From CAZBJJ01 sp964492245 (lineage in GTDB: Bacteria > Spirochaetota > Spirochaetia > Treponematales > Breznakiellaceae), in the NCBI GenBank assembly GCA_964492245.1, contig CAZBJJ010000001.1, positions 90,624 through 154,623 on the forward strand: DNA of 64,000 nucleotides. The letters run 5' to 3'. Positions within the stretch are counted from its first letter, which is position 1; each line of letters opens with the position of its first letter. Made by a program: the position numbers and the translations under genes. This document shows, piece by piece, positions 1 through 8,628 of the stretch. The notes below the pieces were generated by a model. The model made no database searches and had not been told where the DNA came from. It saw only the letters and a program-made list of their open reading frames with translations.

Positions 1-948
1 TTCAATTTCCATCTGAATAAGTTTTTTCTCGGTAATTTGAATATTTCTAATTTTTTCTTTAATTTCATCGGCCATCAATCCAAGATCTGCCTCAATTTTT
101 TCTCGTTCATCTTTTATGGTAAGATTTCTCCCCAAGGCCCGCAACTCGCGCACCGAACTCACCCTAAGACGCTTTTCAATTTTTTCCTGATCCCTTCTAT
201 ATTTTTTAATCTTTCGCGAGGCCTGAATGAATTTCTCGGAAAAATGCAATATCTCTTCGGGTAAAATATCAATATCGGAAAGTGGTTTATAGATGGCGAG
301 CCTAAGTTTTTTTAAGCCCTCATCCTCATGAATATCGCCGCCCTTTGCCACAACCCGTCGCTTAAAATCGATATAGCCCTTTAATTCGCTACTATAAGTT
401 TTAAGCATTTCTTTATATGCATTATTTAATCGTCGCCGCTCAGCCAGATACTCGGTAAGCTCTTTTTTAGATAAATTCATCTCGCGGGGGTCTTTTTTGG
501 AAAATGTCTTTAATGCAATTCCATAGAATTCGGGAATTATCATTGTTGAGCGTTTTATAACTCCTTTAATTATAATTTCTCCATCTTCCATTTGCTTGGA
601 AAGCTCTACTTCCTGTTCAGCGGTAAGCAAATTTTCTTTGCCAATTTCTCGCAGATAAAGGCGAATTGGATCATCGACCGAAGATTCTTTATCGCTATAT
701 ACAAGTTTTTTCTTAGCAGTTTCTATTTTCTTTTGTTTTATAACTTTTTCTCGGGAATCTTCACCATCTTCTTCCTGAATAAGTTGAATATTATGTGCTT
801 CGAGAATTGCAAGAACTTTTTCTATATTGTCTCCCTCGGTAACATGGTCTGGTAAAAAATCAGTCAGCTCATCATAAGATATAGCCGACTTCTTTTTTGC
901 ATATTCAATAAGTTTGACAACTGATGGATCCATTTGTTCTTCTGCCAT
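1..948 (-). CDS. rpoD: RNA polymerase primary sigma factor RpoD, N-terminal part
   Basis: Read on the minus strand from ATG at 948, an open frame of 316 codons runs off the left window edge, so the conserved regions 2-4 are missing. The protein starts MAEEQMDPSVVKLIEYAKKK, which is region 1.1-like. It contains DDPIRLYLREIG, the region 1.2 motif typical of primary sigma factors, followed by LLTAEQEVELSKQMEDGE. A strong ribosome site (AAAGGAA) lies about 7 nt before the start. It follows dnaG with a gap of about 60 bases, the classic dnaG-rpoD arrangement. Family assignment is firm; the C-terminal half cannot be judged here. Confidence 0.93.
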   Translation of the reverse strand, partial: MAEEQMDPSVVKLIEYAKKKSAISYDELTDFLPDHVTEGDNIEKVLAILEAHNIQLIQEEDGEDSREKVIKQKKIETAKKKLVYSDKESSVDDPIRLYLREIGKENLLTAEQEVELSKQMEDGEIIIKGVIKRSTMIIPEFYGIALKTFSKKDPREMNLSKKELTEYLAERRRLNNAYKEMLKTYSSELKGYIDFKRRVVAKGGDIHEDEGLKKLRLAIYKPLSDIDILPEEILHFSEKFIQASRKIKKYRRDQEKIEKRLRVSSVRELRALGRNLTIKDEREKIEADLGLMADEIKEKIRNIQITEKKLIQMEIE

Positions 949-1007
949 TCAAAAATTCCTTTACCTGTATTTAAAAACCACACCCAAAAATAGTTACCTT
1001 TAGAAAA

Positions 1008-2816
1008 CTATTCGTCAATTTGTAATAACTCATCGTCGAGCATTTTTTTTTCGTAGATCAATTCGTTGATCAGCTCCTCGGCATAATTTTCTTGCAGGGC
1101 TAGTCTGATTTTCTTTACGATTTCGCTCCTGCGGTTATTTAGTTTCTTTGCTTTAAGCAGGCGCATACTGTCCTGTATGCTTTTTTCGCTTGCCCATTTA
1201 TAGACATCTAAAACGCTTTGGAAAACAACAAAATTTCGAAGGGATTCATCTTCGAGCCTTTCTAGAACATAATCAATATCTTCTCTTTCGGCACGAAAAG
1301 CCTCCTCCAACACAATATACAGCTCCCTAGCCAATTGGCTATCTAGATCTTCAACAGAAAAAAGGGAGCGAAACTCCTTAAAATAAGCTCGGTTGACAAT
1401 CAATAAAATCATCAAAAACAATTCATCGTTAACCTTGATGGTCTGCGCTGATTTTTTTGGAAGATTTTTTTTATACATTGGTAATATATCGGCATTTCTG
1501 GGGTTCTTTTTTAATTGTAAAGAATATGAAGAAAAATCTTTTGTCAGCGCAAGTCTGTCCAGTTGTAATTCTTCAGAAATTCTATCTAAGAACCCAGATT
1601 TTACAACTTCGGAATCAATTAAATAGAGATAGGGATACATAAAATTGGCTACCTGTGCTTTACCTTCGGCTACAGAAATATCAAAACTTCCACTAGCGTA
1701 TTCTAATAAAAAGTCAAAATCATGTATAGTCTCTTTTAAAGCTTTTTGCAAATATTCACTGCCATATTCCTGCAAAATATCGGCTGGGTCCTTACCTTCG
1801 GCAATTTTTACTAAACTACAGCTTAGACCCTGGCTTTTGCAAAGCTGAATTGCATGTAAGCTGGCCTTTACCCCAGCGGCATCGGCATCGAATACGAGCA
1901 CAATATGCGAACACCATCTTTTTAAAAGCTTAACCTGATCCACGGTCAAGGCAGTCCCCAGGGGTGCTACTGAATTGGTAACCTGGGCGCGATGCAGTGC
2001 AATAACATCGAAATAGCCTTCGCAAATATACACCATCGAGGTCTTGCGCATTTCGGCCATGGCTAAATTGAGCGCATATAAGTTTTGGCTTTTATGAAAA
2101 ATTGCCGAATCTGAGGAATTTAAATATTTCGGTCCCTCTCCCTCTAATAATCTGCCCCCAAAGGCGATAACATTGCCATCCCTATCCTGTATGGGAAACA
2201 TAAGTCTATTGGAAAAAAAAGCGTATTCGGGATATTTGGAGGAAAACAGACCAGTCTTTGCCAAAAAGTCTTTAGAAAAGGATTTATGTGATAAAAAATT
2301 AAATAGCCATCGCCTGTTTTTGGGCGCATAGCCCAAACCAAATTTTTGAATAGATTCTGCATCTATTCCCCTGGACTCCAGGTAGGCCCTACATTCTTTT
2401 CCCTCTGGTTTTTCCAATAGCCAATAGGCAAAAGAGCCGGCAACTCGTGTATACAGATGGCGCAAAGAAGCTTTTTCTTCCAGGACAGTATTTTCTTTTT
2501 CTTGGTCATAGCCCCCCTCATATATCAATTGAATATTATATTTTTGGGCAAGCTTTTGAACAGCTTCGACGAAATTAAGCTTTTCAATCTCCATTAAAAA
2601 AGTAAGAATACTCCCCCCCTTTCCGCAGCCAAAGCAATAAAATAAATTCTGGGAGGAATCTACCGAAAAGGAAGGGGTTTTTTCATCGTGAAAAGGGCAA
2701 AGCCCCCAATAGCGCCCACTTTTTTTTTCGAGGCGCACATATTCACCAATAATAGTGATGGCATCGGCAGCAGTGGTGACCTCCTGAATTGACTGTGCAG
2801 AAATTCGTTTTGCCAA
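1008..2816 (-). CDS. dnaG: DNA primase DnaG
   Basis: Makes RNA primers for replication. The zinc finger is clear: CPFHDEKTPSF with a second CFGC pair (CHC2 type). The Toprim core follows with EGYFDVIALHRA (catalytic Glu) and VLVFDADAAG (DxD). The C-terminal helicase-binding part is present but poorly conserved. An ATG at 2849 would add 11 residues (MVCFCRIGAIN), but it overlaps mltG by 32 bases and has no ribosome site. The TTG at 2816 has AGGGG 9-10 nt upstream and sits right after the mltG stop, so I prefer it (602 aa, starting MAKRISAQS). Cotranscribed with mltG upstream and rpoD downstream. Confidence 0.93.
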   Translation of the reverse strand: MAKRISAQSIQEVTTAADAITIIGEYVRLEKKSGRYWGLCPFHDEKTPSFSVDSSQNLFYCFGCGKGGSILTFLMEIEKLNFVEAVQKLAQKYNIQLIYEGGYDQEKENTVLEEKASLRHLYTRVAGSFAYWLLEKPEGKECRAYLESRGIDAESIQKFGLGYAPKNRRWLFNFLSHKSFSKDFLAKTGLFSSKYPEYAFFSNRLMFPIQDRDGNVIAFGGRLLEGEGPKYLNSSDSAIFHKSQNLYALNLAMAEMRKTSMVYICEGYFDVIALHRAQVTNSVAPLGTALTVDQVKLLKRWCSHIVLVFDADAAGVKASLHAIQLCKSQGLSCSLVKIAEGKDPADILQEYGSEYLQKALKETIHDFDFLLEYASGSFDISVAEGKAQVANFMYPYLYLIDSEVVKSGFLDRISEELQLDRLALTKDFSSYSLQLKKNPRNADILPMYKKNLPKKSAQTIKVNDELFLMILLIVNRAYFKEFRSLFSVEDLDSQLARELYIVLEEAFRAEREDIDYVLERLEDESLRNFVVFQSVLDVYKWASEKSIQDSMRLLKAKKLNNRRSEIVKKIRLALQENYAEELINELIYEKKMLDDELLQIDE

Positions 2817-2817
2817 A

Positions 2818-3882
2818 TTAATAGCCCCTATTCTGCAGAAGCAGACCATATTCTAGGTGCTGGTTGTAGGTTTTGCTAAAGGCGTGTTTCCCCTCCTGCG
2901 CATCTACCAATCTAAAATAGAGATAATCGCTGCTCTGGGGCGCATATACGGCCTTTAGGGCGGTTCGCCCAGGATTTGCAATTGGCCCTGGGGGCAAACC
3001 TCGGTAGAGATAGGTGTTATAGGGATGGTCTATGGCAATATCCACATCGAACAATTTTTTAGGATGTGGCCGATTTTGAATTTCGGTAATTATATATTCA
3101 ACGGTGGCACAGGACTGCAAAGGCATCGAAATATTGAGCCTATTATAAAAAACCCCGGCAATAAGGGGGGCCTCGACGGCCAGGGCCGCCTCTCTTTCTA
3201 CAATCGAGGCAAGAATTATTTTTTCGTGTCGAGTTTCTGGGGTCTCCTCCCTGTTTTCGGGTGCAATGTGGTCTAGGACCTTAAAAAATTGAGCTAACAT
3301 TTCATCCACAAGTTTGTCGCTGGGATAATTTTTCGGAAAATAATAGGTCTCGGGAAAGAGATAGCCCTCTACACTTGGGGCAGGTATTTTATATTTTTCC
3401 AATAGGGCATCTGCCTTTAGACTTTGTATAAAATCTTCGGCGGTGCATATGCCAGTGGCAGCCAGCCTTTGGGCAATTTTATGCGCAGTCATCCCCTCTG
3501 GAATGGTTATTTTTTTTAAAATCACCCTTCCCGAACAGAGCAAAAGATAGAGGTCGACCGTGCTAATGGGGATTTCGACCAAGTATTCACCTGTTTTAAT
3601 ATTTTTTTTAAATACTCTTGGTAAAAGCTTCCACAAAAGTTCAGATCGAATAAGTCCGCTTTTTTTCAACCTCTTGCCAACACTGGTATGGTCTAAGCCC
3701 GGCTCAATGAGAATTGATACACCTGCGTCTTCGAATGCAATGCCCTCGCTGGGAGAGTCGGGAAAAAGAGTATGGGTAGGCTGATTTTCGTAATATAAAA
3801 GGCCAAGCCCCCCCAGAGCCAGGCTAAGTAAAAAAACAATAAAAAGGGGTAAAAATCCTTGTCGACGCCGCTGTTTTTTCAT
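2818..3882 (-). CDS. mltG: Endolytic transglycosylase MltG (YceG-like)
   Basis: Cleaves nascent glycan strands to end peptidoglycan polymerisation. 354 aa, with a basic N-terminus, one membrane anchor (about residues 9-30) and a periplasmic YceG domain. The catalytic motif ASIVEREA places the catalytic Glu at about residue 229, matching ASIVEKE in E. coli MltG. The C-terminal signature NTYLYRGLPPGPIANPG is complete. It lies directly upstream of dnaG, whose start abuts its stop codon, which suggests one transcript for cell-wall and replication genes. Length is normal for the family. Confidence 0.92.
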   Translation of the reverse strand: MKKQRRRQGFLPLFIVFLLSLALGGLGLLYYENQPTHTLFPDSPSEGIAFEDAGVSILIEPGLDHTSVGKRLKKSGLIRSELLWKLLPRVFKKNIKTGEYLVEIPISTVDLYLLLCSGRVILKKITIPEGMTAHKIAQRLAATGICTAEDFIQSLKADALLEKYKIPAPSVEGYLFPETYYFPKNYPSDKLVDEMLAQFFKVLDHIAPENREETPETRHEKIILASIVEREAALAVEAPLIAGVFYNRLNISMPLQSCATVEYIITEIQNRPHPKKLFDVDIAIDHPYNTYLYRGLPPGPIANPGRTALKAVYAPQSSDYLYFRLVDAQEGKHAFSKTYNQHLEYGLLLQNRGY

Positions 3883-3894
3883 GCCAATATAGCC

Positions 3895-4092
3895 TCAGTT
3901 TTCTGATTTTTGCGAAAAATGGAGGTTTTCAAGTTTCTCAATCTCCTCGATGGAATTGTGCAAATACAGATATTTACGCAAACGCTCTAAAATCTTGCTC
4001 TGCTCAAAGTTCAATTGCGTTTCGAAGCGTTTGAACATGAGGAATACCTCTACAATTTCATCGGCATTCAGTGTAATTGTTTCTTCATTCAC
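3895..4092 (-). CDS. Small conserved hypothetical protein
   Basis: 65 aa, charged and probably all-helical (LERLRKYLYLHNSIEEIEKLENL), with no signal peptide or membrane segment. Its ATG overlaps the stop of the upstream MBL-fold gene by 4 bases (ATGA), which points to translational coupling and supports it being a real gene. It ends 13 bases before mltG. Function is not recognisable; a small adaptor or regulatory partner of the neighbouring hydrolase is only a guess. Confidence 0.7.
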   Translation of the reverse strand: MNEETITLNADEIVEVFLMFKRFETQLNFEQSKILERLRKYLYLHNSIEEIEKLENLHFSQKSEN

Positions 4093-5027
4093 AGATCTAT
4101 TTCCAATCCTTCATAGGCTAAGATAATTTCGACCCCTTTAATGGACATATGCTCGGTAAACCAACGGGCCGATTGTAACATATTGTATAATTTCTTATCG
4201 CTGGAAGTGGGGTCATGATGGAATAGAATAACCTTGCCAATGCCCCAGTTAGAGGCAAATTCCAAGGCCATGCTAAAGGCACTGTGTCCCCAATTGTATT
4301 TTTCTATGGCCTCACCTAGGGTGTATTGGGCATCAATAATTATGGCATCTGCCCCGCCAAAAATGGCGGCGTGCTCATCGTCTCGGACAAAATCGTCGGC
4401 GACTAATTCACTGTCGGTTGCATAAACTATTCGCTTTAGGCCCTCGGTAATTGAATAGGCCCAAGATCCGCCAGGATGGTTCATTTTTCGCCAGTCAATT
4501 TGCACAGTACCTATACTTATTTTTTTTTCGAGCTTGGTGTAGGTTTTGGCTGCCCCCATGGCCCCAATGGGAATGGGAAAGGTGGGGGTCAACATCTGTT
4601 TTGTCAAGGTCTCTTCCAGCCAAGGATCTGGGCTATAAAAATTAAGGCTTATATTTGGATCATAGCCTGGATTAAAAAACGGCAGGCCCTGAATATGATC
4701 CCAATGCAAATGTGAAAAGAAAATATTATATGTCTTAGGTGGATGTTGGCGCTTGACAGCCTGTATGCCCAACTCGCGCAGGCCCGAGCCCGCATCAAAG
4801 ACAAGGGTATCCTTGGAATTTGTGGTAATTTCGATACAGGGAGTATTTCCTCCAACGGTGCCGAACAGCCAGGGGGGGAGATGGGCCAAAAACTTTTCGC
4901 GGGTGCTGGCAGATTCTAAATCGCTCGGCTTTGCGCGCTGTAAAATGGCAGATATCTTGCTTTTAACCTGCTCAGCAGCAAGTGGTGCGGGAAGAGAGCC
5001 CCTGACTCCCCAAAAACGAACCTTCAT
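4089..5027 (-). CDS. MBL-fold metallohydrolase
   Basis: 312 aa from ATG 5027, which has GGGAGG 4 nt upstream; a start 4 codons earlier is less likely. It opens with KVRFWGVRGSLPAP, typical of the MBL-fold group that includes cyclic-nucleotide phosphodiesterase-like and PhnP/RNase Z-like enzymes. The metal-binding motif HLHWDH (HxHxDH) is intact, and later ligands are plausible in MNHPGGS, YATDSE and ILFHHDP. Cytoplasmic: no signal peptide. The substrate cannot be told from sequence; a phosphodiester is likely from the family. It is followed by a coupled 65-aa gene. Confidence 0.85.
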   Translation of the reverse strand: MKVRFWGVRGSLPAPLAAEQVKSKISAILQRAKPSDLESASTREKFLAHLPPWLFGTVGGNTPCIEITTNSKDTLVFDAGSGLRELGIQAVKRQHPPKTYNIFFSHLHWDHIQGLPFFNPGYDPNISLNFYSPDPWLEETLTKQMLTPTFPIPIGAMGAAKTYTKLEKKISIGTVQIDWRKMNHPGGSWAYSITEGLKRIVYATDSELVADDFVRDDEHAAIFGGADAIIIDAQYTLGEAIEKYNWGHSAFSMALEFASNWGIGKVILFHHDPTSSDKKLYNMLQSARWFTEHMSIKGVEIILAYEGLEIDL

Positions 5028-5048
5028 AAAACCTCCCAATCCATCGAT

Positions 5049-5513
5049 TTAAGGTTTTTCTCTATCCTTTGTAAGATAGGGATGTTCAAGCCGCTGGTCA
5101 AGGAAGGCCTCGATGTGCTGTCGTGTAATAACAGGCCCCTTCCCGATACCCGGACAATCTTGAGCGGCATCCTTCCAGTTTTTTTCGCAATCGAGAATAG
5201 TATGCCAAAACGGAAAGGAGCGACACTGAAAAGGTCTGGCAGTATATACTTGGCAACCGCCATCTGCCCAAAAAATACAGTCATTATTCGATTTTTCTTT
5301 GAGCGCCAAAACCTCCAGATTTCCCGACCAGGGTATCCATCGGCAATATATTTGGAAAAACTCCTCTTCCGGTAACTTTAATAGCGCACAGAGACTTTGT
5401 ACATCGCTTTCTGATAAAAAAGCATAGCCGGGTTCGTGGCGACAGCAGGCAGAACAGCGTTGACATTCAAAATGCAGGCCTTCCCGATAAAAAACATTCT
5501 CGTCGCGATGCAT
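5049..5513 (-). CDS. YkgJ-type cysteine cluster protein
   Basis: 154 aa with the cysteine pattern of the YkgJ/CxxCxxCC family: CQRCSACC near the N-terminus, then CIFWADGGCQVY and PFQCRSFPFW, with a further C in the tail (CPGIG). Such proteins are thought to bind zinc or an Fe-S cluster, and their role is unknown. The start has AAGGAGACATAA just before the ATG. It is the first gene after the tRNA-Tyr terminator and precedes the MBL-fold gene by 21 bases, so it likely heads that operon. Confidence 0.8.
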   Translation of the reverse strand: MHRDENVFYREGLHFECQRCSACCRHEPGYAFLSESDVQSLCALLKLPEEEFFQIYCRWIPWSGNLEVLALKEKSNNDCIFWADGGCQVYTARPFQCRSFPFWHTILDCEKNWKDAAQDCPGIGKGPVITRQHIEAFLDQRLEHPYLTKDREKP

Positions 5514-5528
5514 TTATGTCTCCTTATC

Positions 5529-5569
5529 AAAAAAAAAGCTGTCTATGGCCTACATTGACCATAAACAGC
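5529..5569 (-). terminator. Rho-independent terminator of the tRNA-Thr/Tyr unit
   Basis: On the minus strand, GCTGTTTATGG pairs with CCATAGACAGC (one G-U pair) and is followed by nine T residues. It starts 4 bases after the tRNA-Tyr discriminator, so it ends the tRNA transcript before the YkgJ gene. Confidence 0.88.
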
Positions 5570-5573
5570 CCAT

Positions 5574-5655
5574 TGGGGAGAGAAGGATTTGAACCTTCGA
5601 AGGCGTAGCCAACAGATTTACAGTCTGCCCCCTTTGACCGCTCGGGAACCTCCCC
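5574..5655 (-). tRNA. tRNA-Tyr (anticodon GTA)
   Basis: The minus strand folds as a class II tRNA. The acceptor GGGGAGG pairs with TCTCCCC (one G-T), the anticodon loop is CTGTAAA with anticodon GTA, a long variable arm (GGCTACGCCTTC region) is present, and the T-loop is GGTTCAAATCC. The discriminator is A and CCA is not encoded. The 82-nt length and long variable arm fit bacterial tRNA-Tyr. The cca gene at 7249 would supply the 3' end. Confidence 0.95.
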
Positions 5656-5679
5656 AGGAAAAACACGCCATAAGCGTAC

Positions 5680-5753
5680 AGCCATCTCTCGGAGTCGAAC
5701 CGAGGACCTCGAGATTACAAGTCACGCGCTCTGGCCAGCTGAGCTAAGATGGC
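5680..5753 (-). tRNA. tRNA-Thr (anticodon TGT)
   Basis: The minus strand begins GCCATCTTAGCTCAG. The acceptor GCCATCT pairs with AGATGGC, and the discriminator is T. The anticodon loop CTTGTAA gives TGT (Thr). The T-arm GGTTCGACTCC is canonical. CCA is not encoded. It lies 24 bases upstream of tRNA-Tyr on one transcript. Confidence 0.95.
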
Positions 5754-5766
5754 GTTTACAAGGGAG

Positions 5767-5795
5767 ACTATACAAAATAAAAATTATTTGGTCAA
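5767..5795 (-). promoter_or_regulatory. Sigma-70 promoter of the tRNA-Thr/Tyr unit
   Basis: On the minus strand, TTGACC (5795-5790), a 17-nt spacer and TATAGT (5772-5767). This places the transcript start about 7 nt before tRNA-Thr. Near-consensus spacing and position make it convincing. Confidence 0.85.
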
Positions 5796-5823
5796 CTGAA
5801 GAAGGCGATTAAAAATCATATTT

Positions 5824-5850
5824 CCCCGATTTTATTTACATAAATCGGGG
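5824..5850 (-). terminator. Hairpin at the 3' end of aroH, possible terminator
   Basis: CCCCGATTT pairs with AAATCGGGG across the aroH stop codon on the minus strand. A weak T-rich stretch follows. It lies just upstream of the tRNA promoter, so it could insulate the two units, but the T-run is poor. Confidence 0.45.
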
Positions 5851-6197
5851 CGGAGCATCTGAGCACCATTTCGATAAATAAAAACAGGGCTATGAGTTAC
5901 CGGGGCATAGTAGTGAAGTAATATACGTATTAACCCCATTGGCGCCCCTACAATATGAGGTTCGGCACTGCAAAACAGGGGCAGGGACGCAGCCTTGCCA
6001 GAGCGTCTTAAAGCTGCAGCAGGATTTATACTGTCAATATCCTGGGTATTGGTAAAAAAAATAGAGACAATATCCTCTTCGGAAATATTGTTTTTAGCAA
6101 GAATTTCTTCGTACAGGGCTGCTATTTTTTCGGCAATGTCCTCTGGCGTATTGCTCACCCCGGTGGCTGCCCGTAGGGCAAATAATCGTTTTTCCAT
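5832..6197 (-). CDS. aroH: Chorismate mutase, AroH type
   Basis: Converts chorismate to prephenate. 121 aa from ATG 6197 (AAGAGGAATAT upstream); a longer frame to 6245 would overlap the neighbour and lacks a ribosome site. The residues that act in Bacillus subtilis AroH are all recognisable: Arg9 in FALRAATG, Glu79 in CSAEPH, Arg91 in GLIRILL, and Tyr108 with the C-terminal motif MLRPDL. No other aromatic amino acid gene is nearby, so it is a monofunctional enzyme away from its pathway. Assigned by motif and length, with good confidence. Confidence 0.88.
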   Translation of the reverse strand: MEKRLFALRAATGVSNTPEDIAEKIAALYEEILAKNNISEEDIVSIFFTNTQDIDSINPAAALRRSGKAASLPLFCSAEPHIVGAPMGLIRILLHYYAPVTHSPVFIYRNGAQMLRPDLCK

Positions 6198-6210
6198 ATA
6201 TTCCTCTTTC

Positions 6211-6561
6211 TTAAGAAACTCCCAAGCCAATAATAAAAAGGCCATTGGAGAGAATAATAAACAAAATTGATATTATTATCGATAAAAGATATATTAAAGC
6301 CCCAGTGAGGTAGCGGAAATTAAAAAAATAAAGGGCAAAAAAAACATTGCTCAAAAATCCTGCCAGCGATAGGCCTCCTAAAATGGGGGCAAACATGCCA
6401 ATTGCCCGGTATAAAAAAACTATATTGGCCTCTAAAAAGCCCTGAAAACTCCCCACGACATAGAGAAAAAAAAGGCTCATCACCCACGCGAATAATAAAA
6501 TTCCCGAGCGTTTAAGGAGAAGGGCCAGTAGCGGTTTATTTTCCGAGGTATAATTACTCAC
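6211..6561 (-). CDS. Small integral membrane protein, unknown
   Basis: 116 aa, almost wholly hydrophobic, with about four membrane segments (roughly residues 20-41, 44-66, 68-88 and 92-113) after a short polar N-terminus. No motif is recognised. It overlaps the end of thiN by 8 bases and ends 13 bases before aroH, so it is probably cotranscribed with both. A partner in thiamine uptake is conceivable from its place beside thiN, but the sequence does not show it. Confidence 0.65.
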   Translation of the reverse strand: MSNYTSENKPLLALLLKRSGILLFAWVMSLFFLYVVGSFQGFLEANIVFLYRAIGMFAPILGGLSLAGFLSNVFFALYFFNFRYLTGALIYLLSIIISILFIILSNGLFIIGLGVS

Positions 6562-7204
6562 TCGTATTCCCTAAAGCGGTCATAATTAAAAACCTGCCCC
6601 TATTTACACTGAGCGTTAAAGAATCTTCCCTCAGCCTATTGCTAATACCCACATAGCCCCGATGCCAATTGACCGCATCCAATTCCCAGAACAGGCCGGA
6701 AGACTGTATGTGCCAAGGGCCCTCGCCTAAGGGGAGTACCGATATCAGGAGATCCTTTTTTAATGTTAGCCCCAAGGACCTGCCCCAGCCAAGGCCTGCT
6801 GCATCCAGACAAAACATATCGTATTCGTGTGTAATCCAACGAGCTGGAATGGACCTGCGTTCAAATAGGGCTAGAATTGCCAACTCGTGGTCGAATCGCC
6901 CCGCCCCACCCCCAATAATGGTGATATCCCTGCAGCCAAGCTTTCTTAAAAGTGTATAGCCTAATTCAGTATCTGTCTCATCTTTATCCCTGTTGGCCCG
7001 CATTATCTTTTCTTCCGGGATACGCGAAATTATATCGGGAGAAATAGAATCGATATCGCCGACTAGGTAATCGCATTCAATCTGCATTTCTGTGGCAATT
7101 TTAAAACCAGAGTCGGCAGCTACAAGCACCGCGTTGGAAAAATCAATATGCTCTATGTCCTGCAAAAGGGGGCCTAGGCCTCCAGCAAATAATATACCCT
7201 TCAA
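6554..7204 (-). CDS. thiN: Thiamine pyrophosphokinase
   Basis: Transfers pyrophosphate from ATP to thiamine. 216 aa with the family motifs in order: VAADSGF, DYLVGDIDSI, RDKDETDTELG (metal and ATP binding) and IIGGGAGRFDHELA. The C-terminal half is the thiamine-binding beta-sandwich. It is divergent from cca across only 44 bases, too short for a TPP riboswitch, and none is seen. First gene of a three-gene minus-strand group. Confidence 0.9.
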   Translation of the reverse strand: MKGILFAGGLGPLLQDIEHIDFSNAVLVAADSGFKIATEMQIECDYLVGDIDSISPDIISRIPEEKIMRANRDKDETDTELGYTLLRKLGCRDITIIGGGAGRFDHELAILALFERRSIPARWITHEYDMFCLDAAGLGWGRSLGLTLKKDLLISVLPLGEGPWHIQSSGLFWELDAVNWHRGYVGISNRLREDSLTLSVNRGRFLIMTALGNTSE

Positions 7205-7248
7205 TATCCCTTCCCCGAATTTCCCAATAATAGTATAGTTCCTCTGAT

Positions 7249-8628
7249 ATGAGCAAGCGAATACGGCAAAATAGAATATCTGTTTCCCCCAAAATATTAG
7301 AGCTTGCTAAAGTGTTTAAAGAAAAAGGATTTAACCTCTGGCTCGTCGGTGGCGCGGTACGCGACATGCTTTTAGGACGAAAAAATGAGGACTGGGACCT
7401 AGCTAGCGATGCAAGCCCCGAAAAAATTATGGCCATATTTCCCCGCTGTATTCCCACTGGTCTGCAACATGGTACAGTGACCGTTTTATTTAAGGGGAAT
7501 TCTTACGAAATAACGACCTTGCGAATTGATGGCGATTATACCGACCATCGGCGGCCAAATTCTGTACTGTGGACCTCGGATATCCAGCAGGATTTAGCTC
7601 GCAGAGATTTTACCATTAATGCTATGGCAATAAGTCTACCCGACAAAAACTTGCTAGACCCATTTATGGGCCAAAAAGATTTAGCTCTGGGTCTTATACG
7701 GGCGGTGGGCAGGCCTACAGAGCGCTTTAACGAAGATGCCCTGCGTCTTTTGCGCGCCTTCCGCTTTTCCGCCCAGCTCGATTTTCAAATAGAAAGGCAG
7801 ACCCTAAAGGCCATCCCCGCCTTAGCCACCAATTTAAAATACGTCTCTATCGAAAGAATACAGCAAGAGTTTTCTAAAATACTCCTGGCAAAAAGCCCAG
7901 GAAAGACCCTAGAAGGACTTGCAACATTTGGATTGCTGAACACGTTTTTGCCAGAATTGGAGCAGTGTCGTGGAGTTGAGCAAAGGAATAGACATCGATT
8001 CGATGTATTTACTCATACGGTATTGGCAACCGAGGCCATACAACCTATCCGTCTAGACCTGCGATTAGCGGCTCTTTTGCACGATATTGGCAAGCCAGCC
8101 TGTAGGGCAAAAAGCAGTTCGGGAAGCTGGACCTTTTATAAGCACGACGAAGTATCGGCCCGAATGGCAAAGGACATCCTTATTCGACTGCGGTATTCGA
8201 ATGCAATTATCGACAAGGTTGTGCACCTTATACGCGAGCACATGTTTTTCTATGAAGAATCTTGGAGCGATGCCGCCCTGCGCAGATTTATTCAACGAGT
8301 TGGGCTTGAACACCTCGAAGATCTCTTTGCCCTTAGATATGCCGATGCCTATGCAATACGGGCCCTCCCTTTAAAAACCGACCCCCTAAAAGATTTAAAA
8401 GCGAGAATTTTAAATGAATTAAAAAACAACAATGCACTCTCCCTTAAAGATCTAGCGGTCAATGGCGAGGATTTAGCCAAGGTCGGCATTGAAAAAGGGC
8501 CCTGGATGGGGCGAGTATTACAACTACTTTTGGAAACAGTAATCGATAGCCCAGAAATGAATACAGAGAAAGCGTTAATTAAAGTAGCTAAAGAACTGGA
8601 TAGACGAAAAAAAGCAGAAACAAATTAA
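7249..8628 (+). CDS. cca: CCA tRNA nucleotidyltransferase with HD domain
   Basis: Adds or repairs the CCA end of tRNAs, which the three tRNA genes in this window need because none encodes it. 459 aa. The head domain has LWLVGGAVRDMLLG and DWDLASDA (nucleotidyltransferase Asp pair), then RRDFTINAMA, and RFNEDALRLLRAFRFSAQL in the neck. A C-terminal HD domain has LAALLHDIGKP. This length and HD domain are common in bacterial CCA or poly(A)-like class II enzymes. Its last codons overlap the end of the converging rnc gene by 4 bases. Confidence 0.92.
   Translation: MSKRIRQNRISVSPKILELAKVFKEKGFNLWLVGGAVRDMLLGRKNEDWDLASDASPEKIMAIFPRCIPTGLQHGTVTVLFKGNSYEITTLRIDGDYTDHRRPNSVLWTSDIQQDLARRDFTINAMAISLPDKNLLDPFMGQKDLALGLIRAVGRPTERFNEDALRLLRAFRFSAQLDFQIERQTLKAIPALATNLKYVSIERIQQEFSKILLAKSPGKTLEGLATFGLLNTFLPELEQCRGVEQRNRHRFDVFTHTVLATEAIQPIRLDLRLAALLHDIGKPACRAKSSSGSWTFYKHDEVSARMAKDILIRLRYSNAIIDKVVHLIREHMFFYEESWSDAALRRFIQRVGLEHLEDLFALRYADAYAIRALPLKTDPLKDLKARILNELKNNNALSLKDLAVNGEDLAKVGIEKGPWMGRVLQLLLETVIDSPEMNTEKALIKVAKELDRRKKAETN

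Noticed and set aside
2817..2849. ATG at 2849 as dnaG start
   Set aside because: No ribosome site, deep overlap with mltG and residues (VCFCRIGAIN) unlike primase; the TTG at 2816 is better placed.
7205..7248. TPP riboswitch before thiN
   Set aside because: Only 44 bases separate thiN and cca and no riboswitch motif is visible.
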